Assembly: GCF_017874255.1 (NCBI RefSeq)
Contig: NZ_JAGGLD010000002.1
Coordinates: forward strand, 434,001 to 498,000
Direction: 5' to 3'
DNA length: 64,000 nt
Source: Paenibacillus shirakamiensis
Lineage (GTDB): Bacteria > Bacillota > Bacilli > Paenibacillales > Paenibacillaceae
The notes beneath the pieces are model-generated. The model did no database searches, was not told where the DNA came from, and worked only from the letters and a program-made list of their open reading frames with translations. Both the position numbers and the translations under genes were made by a program. Shown in pieces: positions 1-8,574 of the stretch (position 1 is its first letter; every line of letters starts with the position of its first letter).

Positions 1-1567
1 CTTCAAACTTCAAGGTATGCGTCGTACGGTTATCTAAAGCTATGTTCCCTACAGATACTTCTACATACTTTGCAGATGATCCATAAAGATCCATAGGCTG
101 ACCTACCGCATTGCCGTCCACATAGACTTGTGTAATTCCACGGTTAGTGAACTGTTTAACCCGAAGATCTAGTTGATAGGAACCCGGTTTGCTGACCTGA
201 AAAGGAAACTCTATATAGTCTCCCACTGCATTTGACTCATAAAATACATGATAGCCTCCGCTAGATTCCTTCTCATTGACCTTAGTTAAGGTTTTCCCGG
301 ATGTCTTTGCTCCGCTTAACTGCTCCAGTTCAATGACATTCTTCCCCGTAAGCGTAGACACTTGGAGTGTATTGCTCCAATCCGAGTAAATTCCGTCCTT
401 GTTCTTGGCTTTGACCCGATAGGAATACGCTGTACCCGGCGTCAAACTGAGTAAAGTGGTAAAAGTCTGCGTACCCGCTACTTTTCCTACTAACTGTTCA
501 TGCTCATAGATTTCATAACTATCAATACCTTTGGTATCCACTGAAGCTGTCCATTCCAGATTAATGGAAGTATCCGATTGAACGGCTGATTTCAGACTAG
601 AAGGTGCCGTTGTTGCTGAGGAAGATACTTTCTTCGTTAAATAAATGGCATCTAAAGCCACAATAAAACTGCTGCTTGCTGCATTTTTGCCTGTAAGTAC
701 GACTTTAATGGTATGATTCTGAGTTGAGTCCAGATTTGCAGAGCCTACAAGCGTTGTGGTGTACTTAGCTGTTAGATTATAGAAGTCAAGCGGCTGACCT
801 ACTGCAATATTATCTACGTAAATTTGCGCTATACCTCGATTAGTAAATTGTTTGAGGCGAAGCTCAATATCATAATTTGAAGTTTCTGTAACCTGAAATG
901 GAAATTCAATATAGTCTCCAGCTTCATTCGACTGATAAAAGGCATGGGTTCCCCCGCTGGATTCCTTTTCACTCACTTTTGTGAGCGAATCCCCAGAGCT
1001 TTTGGAGACTGTTAGACTCTCCACCTCATATACTTTTTTGCCAGAGAGGGTAGACACATCGATGCTCTGACTAAGCTCCGAATAAGTACCTTCCTTACTC
1101 TTAACTTTTACCTGAATCTTGTAAGTAGTTCCTGTAGATAAACCTGAAATGGTGTAATACGATTGGCTCCCTGCCACCGAGCCTGCTAAACTTCCATTCA
1201 CATAGATTTCGTAGGAGGCAACCAGGGAGGCATCTTGAGAAGCCGTCCATTCCACATTAATCGTGGAATCGGATTGAATCGAGGATTTAAGAGAGGTAGG
1301 GGGAGTAGGGACAGCGGCTAGTGTAGCTTTTTCATTAGGTTTTACATCTACTGCATCTTTCTTTTCTTCATTTCCTTGAGGGGTTTTCTCGGGTTCAGCT
1401 ACCTTGGGAAGAATAGCATTATCTTCTTTTGCAGAAGGTTCTGGGGCTGGTACGGAATTTGTTTCTTTTGTTGCACTTTTTGCCGCATACAGAGTCGTGT
1501 TCATCATACATATAACGAATAGACAGCCGAGTAACAAGATGGCGCTTTTCCTCAAAAACTTTGTCAA
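1..1567 (-). CDS. Secreted protein with repeated fibronectin type III and carbohydrate-binding-like modules (3' end outside window)
   Basis: This gene runs off the left edge, so only the N-terminal ~520 residues are visible. I chose the TTG at 1567 because a GAGGTG Shine-Dalgarno lies five bases upstream and the first residues form a signal peptide (basic MTKFLRK, then a hydrophobic core ending near LYAA). A Pro/Glu/Lys-rich linker follows. Two copies of a two-part module come next: an FN3 domain (PTPPTSLKSSIQSDSTINVE, then APSSLKSAVQSDTSINLEWT) and a beta-sandwich of the type found in CBM35/CBM6-like modules, with repeated GDYIEFPFQV and KQFTNRGI blocks. The protein is probably exported and may bind polysaccharide, but any catalytic domain is not visible. 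A hairpin at 1766-1813 separates it from the operon upstream. Confidence 0.75.
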   Translation of the reverse strand, partial: MTKFLRKSAILLLGCLFVICMMNTTLYAAKSATKETNSVPAPEPSAKEDNAILPKVAEPEKTPQGNEEKKDAVDVKPNEKATLAAVPTPPTSLKSSIQSDSTINVEWTASQDASLVASYEIYVNGSLAGSVAGSQSYYTISGLSTGTTYKIQVKVKSKEGTYSELSQSIDVSTLSGKKVYEVESLTVSKSSGDSLTKVSEKESSGGTHAFYQSNEAGDYIEFPFQVTETSNYDIELRLKQFTNRGIAQIYVDNIAVGQPLDFYNLTAKYTTTLVGSANLDSTQNHTIKVVLTGKNAASSSFIVALDAIYLTKKVSSSATTAPSSLKSAVQSDTSINLEWTASVDTKGIDSYEIYEHEQLVGKVAGTQTFTTLLSLTPGTAYSYRVKAKNKDGIYSDWSNTLQVSTLTGKNVIELEQLSGAKTSGKTLTKVNEKESSGGYHVFYESNAVGDYIEFPFQVSKPGSYQLDLRVKQFTNRGITQVYVDGNAVGQPMDLYGSSAKYVEVSVGNIALDNRTTHTLKFE

Positions 1568-1760
1568 AATATCACCTCTTTTGTAAATTTAATTTATTAT
1601 ATCAATAATATTCCAAATTAATAACCGGGTTATTTTGTAGTCTATTGACTAGTTTTGTCGATAAACGTCCTAATATAAAGTTTTTTTATTTTGTACTTTT
1701 TGCATACTATTCCCTACTTTATTCATGTTTTTACTATATTGTTAATATTAAATAAACTAA

Positions 1761-1813
1761 AAAGACATAACGAGGATCAGATTCTATCATTTCAGATCCT
1801 GATTCTCGTTATG
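1761..1813 (-). terminator. Rho-independent terminator after the GAP1-like gene
   Basis: CATAACGAG and CTCGTTATG pair around a partly paired interior. Read on the minus strand the stem is followed by a T-rich run (TCTTTTTAG). It ends the long operon and makes the FN3 gene a separate unit. Confidence 0.6.
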
Positions 1814-1849
1814 CCTTATAGCAATCTCAATCTCAAATCCTACACTACC

Positions 1850-4800
1850 TCAAGAAGAAAAATCTTCTCTTACCCAAATGAAAGGTTGTTCTTGAATACG
1901 AAACTCTGCATTTGCAGGTAGCTCACTGAGGTTAATCTCACCCGTCACTGAACTCGTGTAATCTCCCTTCTGAATCTCCACAAGCTGCTCTCCATCGGTC
2001 GGTTCAATCAGCTTCCAACCTTTGTTTTCTTTATTAGAAGATGTAGTAGGGGACTCACCGGATGGCGTGGAAGAAGATGTACCGTTTACTCCCCCGGAAG
2101 GGTTGCCTGTTGTTGTAGATGATTCGGGAGTTCCCGCATTGGGCTTCCCTTCCATGCCTGAAATCGTAGAAGGTGTGTCTGTTACTTTGCTCTCTTCAGT
2201 TACTTCGTTGCCAGCACTCGGTGCCGCTGTAGAGGATATCGCAGTGGATGGTGTTCCCGCTGCGCATGAAGATATTACATCTCTTAGCGTGTAATCTTTA
2301 CCCGTATTCTCCGTTCCCGTAGAGCGAATGTTCACTTTTAGGGGAATCTTCGTATCTAAGGCCCGACAAGCTTCAGCATCACTGAATAAAAAATGGAGCT
2401 GTATCATCGTTTTGCCTTTTGCATTCGTCACTTGTGCCGCATAGACCGCGCGCTCTGGAAGCTTGGGCTTCTCGGAAGCCGGTGGGGTCACGGGCTTGTC
2501 CACGACTGGCGGAACCACAACGGCTGGCTCGGGAGTATGAGTCAGCTGTAGGATACTCCATGTGCCTAGCGCTCCGATTACCACAATGAATGCGATGAGC
2601 ATGAAGGGCTTGCGTAATATTCTAGATAGCGGTGAGGTTAGCTCCAGACGGGCCTTTTCATAGACTGATTTCAATGGGTCTTCTACGGTGCTAAAATAGG
2701 TTTTCCAGTTCGATCGTTTCTTCAATGCATCTGCATCATATTTCTTGAAATACTGATATATAGCTTTCTCATAACTTCCATGAAACCGAGATTTGCCTAA
2801 TACATAGCTCGGCTCCTGATTCGACCATGCGAAGAACTGATACATGACTTCAGGGGTTGCCGCCATACGGCGCAGTCCATCCACTAACATGGCAAAGTCC
2901 ACAGCATCTCGGGTTCCGCCTACACAGAAAGCAAGGGCTACATTCTCAAATTGTCCTTGATTGACCTCATCCCGCAGCCACCTGCGTCCAATCCGTTGAA
3001 CTTGCTCCATTTCACCTGGACTAAGCGGATCGAACAATGAAGGACTTGCCACCTTACTGCCAAACCATTGATGGAGGGCTTTTAACACAGCTCGCTTCGT
3101 TCTTAACTGAGGCCCGCCTGCTTCTTTATTGCCTTCTCGATGCTTACCAGCACTGGAAGCTTGGCTTGTCATCGGTTCAATATCCACATTCGAATTCCGG
3201 TTGACCTGCCCTCGTTGCCTTTGTCCAACATCTGAAGCTCGTTCTGGCTTCTGTATGAAGCTAATTTTATTCATTTGAGTAGGAGTCAACCTCTCAAGAT
3301 CTAGTTCAGTGAGCAGAATCCGCTGGGCTGCCTCATCCAACAAATCTCGTATTCCGCTTTCTCCACGTCCCGATGTTTTCTCAATTGTAGTAGATGATCT
3401 GCTTAACTGGGACTCGATATCCTGCACAGCACCCGCCAAATCTCGTTCACGCTTGAGCTTGGCCTCAAATGTGGTCAGTAGTATTTCTACATGAGCATGT
3501 TCCTTCCAGACGTTCGGGTCAAAACGATCCCAATCCAGCACTAAGCTGACGATCTCTTTAGCCTGAGTAGTACCCTCTAACTTGTTCTGGAGATAGGGTA
3601 TGAATAGCAGTGAAGCAATTTCAGAATGGGACAGAATGCGGTTGAAAAAAGCTTTGTGCAATCCTACATTGCCATCTATAAGTGCATATAATGAATGAAA
3701 TAATTCAGGTTCATTGCGTGCCATCAGCAGCGCTCGCATGAAATATTCTACAATCTTTCGCTCATGACTCCGTGGATCCAGAGCATAGTAATCTCGGAAA
3801 CATTCAGCGACGAATACATCTGGGGACTGTCCTACCTGAAGTGCATCAAATTCTTGATCAAAGATTGCTAAAAATAAGTCATTTAACCGTTCTTTGGAAC
3901 GGAGTGCACCGGGTGGACTTAAGTAATCGAGCATGCTGCGCAAAATAGCAGATTGATGTGCAACATATTCTGAGGAATCGCCTGCTTCGATCTGATATAA
4001 CCTACAAAGTTCATGATAACTTGCCACGGACATGATTGTCCCAACACCCATATCCTGTACCATATCATCAGCAAATCGATAAAAGTTTTCCAACTCCTGC
4101 GGACGATCCAACCGATCCCATACCAAATCCAGATAAGGTTGCTGCGCCCAATCTAAGTCCAGCGAAGTGTTACGCCCCGTTGCTAGATCATAGATATAAT
4201 CCTTCTCAATGGAGCGATCTCCAGGCCTTAGACTCCCACGCTCTACAAAGGATATATGAATACCTTTACGGCTTTGCGGCTCCTTGGCATACGTTGTGAA
4301 TCCGAGCATTCGCCTATATGCCCAAGGTAGGGCCCGATATATTAGCTCTAACAAGGGCTGAGCCGCGGTGGATATATAAGAAGCAGGTACATCCAGCGCT
4401 ATATAGACTTTCCTTCCACCCGAGGCGGACAACATGACCGTATAGATCAACTGCTTAAATGTCTGTTCAGAGATACAGAGTTCTTCTAAAAGAGTATAAG
4501 GCTGATCTGCCGGAGAACCACCCTGATCTTTTTGCACAGGAAGCTTAAGAAGAGAAGGAAGATTTACTCCTTGGTCCACATCGTAGTGGTCCATGAAATC
4601 TGTATAGATCCATTGTGCATAATCTTCAACGATGGCGTCTCGGCTAGCAGAGGACAGCACATAATTATGGCTGAACATCGCACTACGAAGCCCTGTGAAA
4701 TCGGCGGGTTGATAGATGTTCCGACCTATCACAGCTTCGCCACTGTCCGTATGGAACACATGGATAGATTCGGGATAAGCTCTGCCATCCTTCTCTCCAC

Positions 4801-4987
4801 TGGCAAGTAGCTCAGCTGGAGCATCATAGACACAGAAGGGATGCAGGACTTTTTTGATAAAAGAAGGGTCCAGTCCCTCCGACTTCGCTACCGTATCAAA
4901 GCCTTCCGTGGGTCTGAAAATTCCATGTCGTTCGCGGGTATATACCTGCTGCTCGATGGGGCCCGAAGCAGAAGCAACATCTCTCAC
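1850..4987 (-). CDS. GAP1-like GTPase-associated protein, single-pass membrane
   Basis: The 1045-residue protein begins at a GTG that overlaps the TAG of the upstream GTPase gene, with GGGGAG upstream, so the two are translationally linked. The N-terminal half resembles the GAP1-N/GAP1-M families (GTPase-associated protein 1) that comparative genomics places beside double-GTPase proteins; I recognise this by overall look and neighbourhood, not by a catalytic motif. About 800 residues are predicted cytoplasmic. One membrane helix lies near residues 797-817 (FMLIAFIVVIGALGTWSIL). A Pro-rich stretch, a beta-rich segment, a Ser/Thr/Gly-rich linker and a small C-terminal beta domain then follow outside the membrane. 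It may transmit the state of the GTPase across the membrane. Function is inferred. Confidence 0.7.
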   Translation of the reverse strand: MRDVASASGPIEQQVYTRERHGIFRPTEGFDTVAKSEGLDPSFIKKVLHPFCVYDAPAELLASGEKDGRAYPESIHVFHTDSGEAVIGRNIYQPADFTGLRSAMFSHNYVLSSASRDAIVEDYAQWIYTDFMDHYDVDQGVNLPSLLKLPVQKDQGGSPADQPYTLLEELCISEQTFKQLIYTVMLSASGGRKVYIALDVPASYISTAAQPLLELIYRALPWAYRRMLGFTTYAKEPQSRKGIHISFVERGSLRPGDRSIEKDYIYDLATGRNTSLDLDWAQQPYLDLVWDRLDRPQELENFYRFADDMVQDMGVGTIMSVASYHELCRLYQIEAGDSSEYVAHQSAILRSMLDYLSPPGALRSKERLNDLFLAIFDQEFDALQVGQSPDVFVAECFRDYYALDPRSHERKIVEYFMRALLMARNEPELFHSLYALIDGNVGLHKAFFNRILSHSEIASLLFIPYLQNKLEGTTQAKEIVSLVLDWDRFDPNVWKEHAHVEILLTTFEAKLKRERDLAGAVQDIESQLSRSSTTIEKTSGRGESGIRDLLDEAAQRILLTELDLERLTPTQMNKISFIQKPERASDVGQRQRGQVNRNSNVDIEPMTSQASSAGKHREGNKEAGGPQLRTKRAVLKALHQWFGSKVASPSLFDPLSPGEMEQVQRIGRRWLRDEVNQGQFENVALAFCVGGTRDAVDFAMLVDGLRRMAATPEVMYQFFAWSNQEPSYVLGKSRFHGSYEKAIYQYFKKYDADALKKRSNWKTYFSTVEDPLKSVYEKARLELTSPLSRILRKPFMLIAFIVVIGALGTWSILQLTHTPEPAVVVPPVVDKPVTPPASEKPKLPERAVYAAQVTNAKGKTMIQLHFLFSDAEACRALDTKIPLKVNIRSTGTENTGKDYTLRDVISSCAAGTPSTAISSTAAPSAGNEVTEESKVTDTPSTISGMEGKPNAGTPESSTTTGNPSGGVNGTSSSTPSGESPTTSSNKENKGWKLIEPTDGEQLVEIQKGDYTSSVTGEINLSELPANAEFRIQEQPFIWVREDFSS

Positions 4988-6246
4988 TAGGCTTCGCTCC
5001 CCTCGATATAATTCAACTTATATAACAGCCAGACGAACGGTTCATCCACACGAATCGGACTAACCACTCCTTGAAGCCGCTGATCCACAGGGTTACTCCC
5101 TAGCGCAGATACCGCAAAATAGGCCGTATCCTTGAAATACACATCCATCGTGCCTTTGAAGGGACGATCTACCTTTTCGATTAAGCGTCTGACTTCTCCG
5201 TCAATATTCTCGAATTCCGTTAGATTGAGTGTACGGCGATGTACCGCATGGTTAAAAATGTTACTGTTGTGCTTAATATACTCACCCTCATCATCGGCCA
5301 AAGCATGTAGCATATCACTTTTTGTTAAGACGATCGCCGTTGGAATATCGGTCTTTCCTTTGTCTTCATAGGCAATGAAATCGCCGAACATTGTAAGTAC
5401 GACATCCCGTGGTTCATCATATTGAGAGACCCATTCTCCTGGCTTATCGCCAAGCTTCAGCCGAATTTTCTCCCGGATTGAGCGAATCTGCAATGGATCG
5501 ACCATGAAGAGAATGCCGGCAGAGTTCTTGATATGTTGTCCATGTAGTCCCAGGTAATCTTGATCGACCATTCCCTCACCTGCCACATCGAAGAACACTA
5601 AGGTTAGGGGCGGTTTCCGCTCATCTTTGAAGACGAATTGGAAGATAAATGGCTCCTGCATTTTCTCCTTTTGCGTAGAAGCTAATAAATCCCCCCGCTC
5701 GAATAGAGGCTCTTCATATGACGTGCGGAATTTGCGGCTAATCTCTGCATTTAGTGGCATACAGGCCGCATTGAAATGATCTGCCGTCTCATGCTGCAAC
5801 GTATGAATGAGTGCTGTCATGTACACCGATTTCCCCGCTTGCGAAGCTCCAATAATTGAAATAATATTGCTCGGTACTTTACCCGATGTCACCGGTAGTT
5901 CGTTATGACACTTCGGACACAGTCTACGTCGAGTAAGCACTCCATAACGATCTGTAAGTCCAGTTATGACATGATCTGAATAGATTCGATGCTCCTCATG
6001 AATGTCTCGAGGATAGAGAATAGCTTCAATATCATGTACGGTGTCGAGACCAAATCTAGCTCGGTAACGATTGAGCTCGACATCTTCGCCTAGCGCATAA
6101 TCTTCGTCATCTTCACGGTTATGCGCAGCTCGAAATACGACTTCCTCTGGTGAGAATTTACTGAAACAAAATGGACAGACAATATCATAGAAAGGCGGCG
6201 GTGGAGCCGCCTGCGTTTTTTTCTTAAATTTGCTAAAAAAGCTCAT
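4987..6246 (-). CDS. Zinc-ribbon TRAFAC-type GTPase (double-GTPase 2-like)
   Basis: The 419-residue protein has a split zinc ribbon (C24-x2-C27 and C110-x2-C113). A P-loop GASQAGKS lies at 133-140, a G3-like DVAGEG at 219-224 and a guanine-specificity TKSD at 307-310, all in the expected order for a TRAFAC GTPase. It has no membrane segment, so it is probably cytoplasmic or membrane-associated through partners. The start has GAAGGAG ten bases upstream. Its stop codon overlaps the start of the GAP1-like gene, which supports a GTPase and regulator pair. The closest family I know is DO-GTPase2 of bacterial NTPase-centred conflict or signalling systems. The substrate process is unknown. Confidence 0.8.
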   Translation of the reverse strand: MSFFSKFKKKTQAAPPPPFYDIVCPFCFSKFSPEEVVFRAAHNREDDEDYALGEDVELNRYRARFGLDTVHDIEAILYPRDIHEEHRIYSDHVITGLTDRYGVLTRRRLCPKCHNELPVTSGKVPSNIISIIGASQAGKSVYMTALIHTLQHETADHFNAACMPLNAEISRKFRTSYEEPLFERGDLLASTQKEKMQEPFIFQFVFKDERKPPLTLVFFDVAGEGMVDQDYLGLHGQHIKNSAGILFMVDPLQIRSIREKIRLKLGDKPGEWVSQYDEPRDVVLTMFGDFIAYEDKGKTDIPTAIVLTKSDMLHALADDEGEYIKHNSNIFNHAVHRRTLNLTEFENIDGEVRRLIEKVDRPFKGTMDVYFKDTAYFAVSALGSNPVDQRLQGVVSPIRVDEPFVWLLYKLNYIEGSEA

Positions 6247-6295
6247 CTACTTCTTCTCCTTCCATGTTCCCTTAACCCCGGGTCCCTTACAAGGC

Positions 6296-6988
6296 TTATT
6301 CGGGGATCAACGCATACGTGTGACCGTACTTGCGCCCATCTGTAAAGAACAAACGCAGTTCGTCTTGCTTCCCGATTTCAATGACGGGCAAGACATTGCG
6401 TCCCGCCTGAAAAGGATTCACAAAGGGATACACCGTCCCATCCTCTTTGCTGACAGGCATACCCCCTTGTTTTTTTACATAACACAAGATGTCCATAGCT
6501 ATCGCTACTTCTGCCGTGACAATAATTTGAACGGATTTATATTTACTGAACCAACCGCCCTTTTGCCGGATAGAATAAAAAATACGTGCCTTCCCCGTAC
6601 TAATCTCTGTGCGGTTCTCTCCCTCCGGCTGGCGGACTAAGACCTGCTCTCTCTCCCGGTTCGTGGCTGCATACACCGTATAGGAGATTTTACCAATACC
6701 TTGAATACGATCGTGATACCCATTGTTCGCTTTGTATTCACTGCGTGTATATAATTTAAGTTCATCTGTACGAATCTGATCCAGGGATGAGTGAATCCCC
6801 TCCGTTTCTGACATCTCGCTACCTAAAGGAGGAGTTGCGACATAGTCAGCGCCACGTCTGTGAATATATACCGCTTCAACACCCTCTGGCCAAATCCAAC
6901 GTAAAGTACAACGATCTTCATCTAACCGGGAAGTAAGCTCACGAATGGCCGGTAATGCTGACCCCTCATCTCTATTGATCATCCGCAT
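6296..6988 (-). CDS. Beta-rich protein of the tubulin/GTPase operon, function unknown
   Basis: The 230-residue protein has no signal peptide or membrane helix. Its N-terminal part (about 25-110) has the strand pattern of an FN3-like beta sandwich (CTLRWIWPEGVEAVYIHR). The C-terminal half is also strand-rich. I do not recognise a named family. It lies 30 bases after a vWA gene and 49 bases before the GTPase gene, so it is co-transcribed. AAGGGAG lies 13 bases before the ATG, rather far, and no better start is visible. An adaptor role within the complex is a guess from context. Confidence 0.6.
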   Translation of the reverse strand: MRMINRDEGSALPAIRELTSRLDEDRCTLRWIWPEGVEAVYIHRRGADYVATPPLGSEMSETEGIHSSLDQIRTDELKLYTRSEYKANNGYHDRIQGIGKISYTVYAATNREREQVLVRQPEGENRTEISTGKARIFYSIRQKGGWFSKYKSVQIIVTAEVAIAMDILCYVKKQGGMPVSKEDGTVYPFVNPFQAGRNVLPVIEIGKQDELRLFFTDGRKYGHTYALIPE

Positions 6989-7018
6989 ACTTGATGTTTC
7001 GCTCCCTTCTGTCTGCCT

Positions 7019-8305
7019 TTAAAAGCTTTTGTTATGCGAAGTATTGGATCGATCTACATAACCTGCAGCGGCTCCTCGTGCAGCGGGATTTCCCCGCTGG
7101 GATTCGGATTTGTAATGCTCCTTCACAGGAATGACTGAGGAGAATAAGGTGATGACACCGGCAAGAATGAGATCGGCCAAGAGTCGCCATACCCAAGGAT
7201 CGTTCACGGAGCCACGTAAGCCAAACTCTAAAATCAAGCCAGCAAGGAGTCCTGATACCGCTCCCCCAATGGCAAAACTTTTAGCTAAATATCGATTATC
7301 GAACATAATTCCTAGGGCAAGGCCAAGCAGCAGTCCGATGAAAATTAACCCAGCCACACGAAGCAACGTATAGTACATATTGTCTGCCTCTGAACCTGTA
7401 CGCTCCGTAATCAAAGAGCGATCGCCAAGCGTATCATAAATACGCTGAAAAGCTAGCGATAGATTGCCCGCATCGGACACATCGCTATAACTTCCTCCTG
7501 TAGCCTGTGCTACATCTTTGAGCAGATTCGATCCACTGACATCGACCAAATTCAGTCCGATCGTATTGACGGCAATCTGATCTTGAATATATTCCTTAAG
7601 CGCGTTCTGCATGTTCAATTGACTTACGCCATCGGACAAAAGAATGACCATTGTTCCGCGGTTAGATGTTGCCTGATCTTTAATATGCTTAAGGGTATCT
7701 GCGAGCGCTACATCTAAATCCGTTCCCCCATCCGTTGGTTTCAATTGATCAATGGCCGTTCGCACCTGATTCTTAGATGAATTGCTGTCCAAGCGAATGA
7801 AGGGCTGTACGATTTGAGCATGATCATTGAAGGTAAGTACGGCCACTCTTTTATCCGTATCCATCTGGTCTACTAGATTTTTGGCGGCGCTGTAACGGGC
7901 TTGCTTCGGGTCATTCTGTCCCATGCTGCCCGAGTCATCAATAAGCAGGACAATGTTGCTTACTTTCTTGCTGCCGTTCACATTCAGCTCATAGATGAAC
8001 TCCATCGCTGTTCCGCCTACAAATAACATGATAAGCGTTGCAGGGACAAGCAACTTCCAAGAAGTGGACACATACCGTTGTCTCCAAGAAGCCCCATTCA
8101 GGCGAGGTGAGATCTGCTCTGCAATTAAGCAAAACAGTCCTACGAACAAAGCTAGGATCCCAAAATAAGCTCCCACTAGAACCATCATCGGCCATCTACC
8201 GATGTATTCATTCAACAACCATTCTCCCAGAGCGAATCCTACAAGCCCACCAATGAGGCTCATCAGAATCATTAGCATGTTTAATTTACGCTGCACGTTG
8301 TGCAT
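7019..8305 (-). CDS. Membrane-embedded von Willebrand factor A (vWA) protein
   Basis: The 428-residue protein has three N-terminal hydrophobic segments (about 9-30, 40-62 and 86-105). An extracytoplasmic vWA domain follows, with an intact MIDAS motif D123-D-S-G-S127 and downstream TDGGTD and LLSDG blocks. Two or three more membrane helices lie between about 310 and 400, then a short basic tail. The vWA domain should bind a divalent metal and a protein ligand. Whether translation starts at the ATG (8305) or the GTG (8296) is unclear, because AAGGGG abuts the ATG. The 28-bp repeat array lies directly upstream. A second vWA protein in the same operon suggests paired adhesive surfaces outside the membrane. 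Confidence 0.8.
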   Translation of the reverse strand: MHNVQRKLNMLMILMSLIGGLVGFALGEWLLNEYIGRWPMMVLVGAYFGILALFVGLFCLIAEQISPRLNGASWRQRYVSTSWKLLVPATLIMLFVGGTAMEFIYELNVNGSKKVSNIVLLIDDSGSMGQNDPKQARYSAAKNLVDQMDTDKRVAVLTFNDHAQIVQPFIRLDSNSSKNQVRTAIDQLKPTDGGTDLDVALADTLKHIKDQATSNRGTMVILLSDGVSQLNMQNALKEYIQDQIAVNTIGLNLVDVSGSNLLKDVAQATGGSYSDVSDAGNLSLAFQRIYDTLGDRSLITERTGSEADNMYYTLLRVAGLIFIGLLLGLALGIMFDNRYLAKSFAIGGAVSGLLAGLILEFGLRGSVNDPWVWRLLADLILAGVITLFSSVIPVKEHYKSESQRGNPAARGAAAGYVDRSNTSHNKSF

Positions 8306-8352
8306 ACCCCTTTCAAAACCTGCTCAAGTAGGCCAAATGATTTTCCACAACT

Positions 8353-8464
8353 CAGCCCCTTTTCTTCATGTTACTTATCACAGCCCTATTTTTTCGTGCT
8401 ACCTATCACAGCTCTATTTTTTCATGTTACTTATCAGAGCCCTATTCCTTCATGTTACTTTTCA
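8353..8464. repeat. Four tandem copies of a 28-bp repeat
   Basis: Units lie at 8353-8380, 8381-8408, 8409-8436 and 8437-8464. The plus-strand consensus runs CAGCCCTATTTTTTCATG then TTACTTATCA. Units differ at a few positions only. The array sits in the 269-base gap between the 811-residue gene and the vWA gene, just upstream of the vWA start. The unit length is not a multiple of three and no gene crosses it. Confidence 0.9.
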
Positions 8465-8574
8465 AAATGTAGAGTATAGCTACATCAAAATTAATACCCT
8501 ACACCCAAATGAATGTTGCTCTACTCTATAGAAACGCCCATTTAACTAGATTTAGCAACAGATATATCAACAGC

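Noticed and set aside
2022..2294. 90-codon plus-strand frame inside the GAP1-like gene
   Set aside because: It mirrors the Ser/Thr/Gly-rich stalk on the other strand and has no ribosome site.
8353..8464. CRISPR array
   Set aside because: The four 28-bp units are directly contiguous with no spacers, and no cas genes are nearby.
8202..8531. 109-codon plus-strand frame over the 28-bp repeats
   Set aside because: It runs across the tandem repeats, which change frame each unit, and starts inside the vWA gene with no ribosome site.
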